A stretch of DNA of 6,559 bases from Alphaproteobacteria bacterium (GTDB lineage: Bacteria > Pseudomonadota > Alphaproteobacteria > ATCC43930 > CGMCC-115725), in assembly GCA_028866355.1 (NCBI GenBank), contig JAGWIH010000132.1, forward strand, positions 1 to 6,559, in the 5' to 3' direction. How positions within the stretch are numbered: position 1 is the stretch's first letter; every line of letters begins with the position of its first letter. Below the pieces are notes generated by a model, which saw nothing but the letters and a program-made list of their open reading frames with translations, ran no database searches and had not been told where the DNA came from. A program made the translations under genes and the position numbers. Shown in pieces: positions 5,413-6,559 of the stretch.

Positions 5413-6540
5413 TCAGGCTCCCGCCAGTTGGGGATGGACGACCTTGCCGTCGCGCGTTAGCAGGCTTGCCTTCACGATCTCGTCCGCCTCATCAATCTTG
5501 AGGGCCTTGTCCTTGCTCACGATGAGGCCGAGGAAGGCGAAAAGGTTGCGGGCGTAAAGCGCGCTGGCGTCGACCGCGATGCGCGCGGGCATGTTGCTGT
5601 GGCCGATGATCGCGACGCCGTTCGGCGTGGTGACGGTCTCGTCGGGCTTGCTGCCTTCGACATTGCCGCCCTGCTCGACGGCGATATCGACGATCACCGA
5701 GCCGGTACGCATGACGCCGACCATCTCCTTGGTGATCAGGATCGGCGCCTTGCGGCCCGGAATGAGCGCCGTACAGATGACAATATCGGTCTTCTTGAGC
5801 GCTTCGGTGACGTGTTCGCGCTGGCGCCGGGTGAAATCCTCACTCGCCTCTTTGGCGTAGCCGCCAGCCGTCTCCATCGCCTTCATGGCCTCGAGATCGA
5901 CGGTGAGGAAAGTCGCGCCAAGGCTTTCGACCTGTTCCTTCGCGGCATAGCGCACGTCGGTCGCCGAAACGACGCCGCCGAGGCGCCGCGCCGTGGCGAT
6001 CGCCTGTAAGCCGGCGACGCCCGCGCCCATGACCAGAACGCGCGCCGGCGGCACCGTGCCGGCGGCGGTCATCATCATCGGCATGGCGCGGCCGAAATAA
6101 TCGGCGGCGTCGAGCACCGCCTTGTAGCCGGCGAGGTTTGCCTGGCTCGACAGCACGTCCATCGTCTGGGCGCGCGTGATGCGCGGCACCAACTCCATCG
6201 CGAACGCGGTCAGGCCTGCCTTGGCATAGGCCTGAACCTCGTCCTTGTGTTGCAACGGCGCCAGCATTGCGACCAGCACCGCGCCGGATTTCATTCCCTT
6301 GAGCTCGTCGGGGGTCGGGCGTTGCACCTTGAGCACAATGTCGGAACCGAGGGCGGCCGAAGCATCGGCCAACTTGGCGCCCGCGGCGCCATATGCGTCG
6401 TCCGTATAGGCGGCGCCGGCGCCGGCGCCACGCTCGACGACGACCGCGAGGCCTTGCCCGACCAGGCGCTTGACCGTATCAGGCGAAGCCGCGACGCGAA
6501 GCTCGCCGGCCCGGCGCTCCTTGGGTATGCCGATAATCAT
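5413..6540 (-). CDS. pntAA: NAD(P) transhydrogenase subunit alpha, NAD(H)-binding part (dI)
   Basis: PntAA is the soluble NAD(H)-binding dI component, a peripheral dimer on the cytoplasmic face that passes hydride to NADP+ held by PntB. It is related to alanine dehydrogenase. Its 375 residues compare with about 384 in R. rubrum. The N-terminal MIIGIPKERRAGELRVA is typical of the family. Catalytic-site residues occur in PRITRAQTMDVLSSQANLAG (119-138), where Arg120, Gln125 and Asp128 correspond to R. rubrum Arg127, Gln132 and Asp135. The Rossmann motif is GAGVAG (172-177) with the ribose-binding acid Asp195 in ATDVR. The mobile loop ETAGGYAKEASEDF (223-236) retains its tyrosine, Tyr228. The C-terminal domain includes IIGHSNMPARIAVDASALYA (321-340). 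A GGGGAG site at 6552-6557 precedes the ATG by 11 bases. It is the first gene of the pnt operon; its promoter lies beyond the window. Confidence 0.96.
   Translation of the reverse strand: MIIGIPKERRAGELRVAASPDTVKRLVGQGLAVVVERGAGAGAAYTDDAYGAAGAKLADASAALGSDIVLKVQRPTPDELKGMKSGAVLVAMLAPLQHKDEVQAYAKAGLTAFAMELVPRITRAQTMDVLSSQANLAGYKAVLDAADYFGRAMPMMMTAAGTVPPARVLVMGAGVAGLQAIATARRLGGVVSATDVRYAAKEQVESLGATFLTVDLEAMKAMETAGGYAKEASEDFTRRQREHVTEALKKTDIVICTALIPGRKAPILITKEMVGVMRTGSVIVDIAVEQGGNVEGSKPDETVTTPNGVAIIGHSNMPARIAVDASALYARNLFAFLGLIVSKDKALKIDEADEIVKASLLTRDGKVVHPQLAGA
6412..6429. repeat. Three tandem GGCGCC units within pntAA
   Basis: Three exact copies of the hexamer GGCGCC stand in tandem, each a palindrome, encoding alternating Gly-Ala at residues 38-43 of PntAA. 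The family has a Gly/Ala-rich turn here, so this is probably codon choice in GC-rich DNA rather than a functional repeat. Confidence 0.5.
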
Positions 6541-6559
6541 CCGGTACTACGCTCCCCGG

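Noticed and set aside
1..6559. Possible mobile element, defence system, CRISPR array or tRNA
   Set aside because: No spaced direct repeats, transposase or integrase motifs, tRNA cloverleaf or att-like duplications were seen. All long frames are accounted for by housekeeping genes.

Overview
The window looks like an ordinary chromosomal segment of a GC-rich alphaproteobacterium, probably in or near the Rhodospirillales. Three things suggest this: a three-part proton-translocating transhydrogenase locus like that of Rhodospirillum rubrum, a COQ9-family gene beside rpsU, and a DUF465 gene in front of purEK. The taxonomic placement is inference from gene order and protein style. I see no mobile element, CRISPR array, tRNA, rRNA, phage gene or defence system, and codon use looks even throughout.

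Layout. At the left edge is the first 18 codons of an unidentified gene on the minus strand (1-56), divergent from a short DUF465/YdcH-type gene (201-404). A hairpin and a good sigma-70-like promoter, partly superimposed, separate DUF465 from purE (470-961) and purK (958-2025). These two are translationally coupled by an ATGA overlap and carry out the two-step bacterial route from AIR to CAIR in purine synthesis. purK runs tail-to-tail into a COQ9-family gene (minus strand, 2022-2687), and their stop codons interlock. COQ9 lies downstream of, and overlaps, a peptide deformylase gene (def, minus strand, 2668-3228). Divergent from def is rpsU (3422-3625, GTG start), encoding ribosomal protein bS21; the 193 bp between them hold a strong hairpin in the rpsU leader. 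A stem-loop flanked by A and T runs (about 3648-3680) can terminate rpsU on one strand and the pnt operon on the other.

The right half is a compact minus-strand operon, pntAA - pntAB - pntB (6540 down to 3695), encoding the dI, alpha-dII, and beta-dII plus dIII parts of the NAD(P) transhydrogenase. This inner-membrane enzyme uses the proton gradient to reduce NADP+ with NADH. Its coding regions are separated by 3 bp and then overlap by 4 bp.

Together these are housekeeping functions: purine synthesis, ubiquinone synthesis, removal of the formyl group from new proteins, a ribosomal protein, and NADPH supply. I found no convincing new system. The points that merit a second look are regulatory: the terminator/promoter overlap before purE, a possibly leaderless def transcript, the rpsU leader hairpin, the interlocked purK/COQ9 stops, and the conserved COQ9-def / rpsU divergent arrangement.
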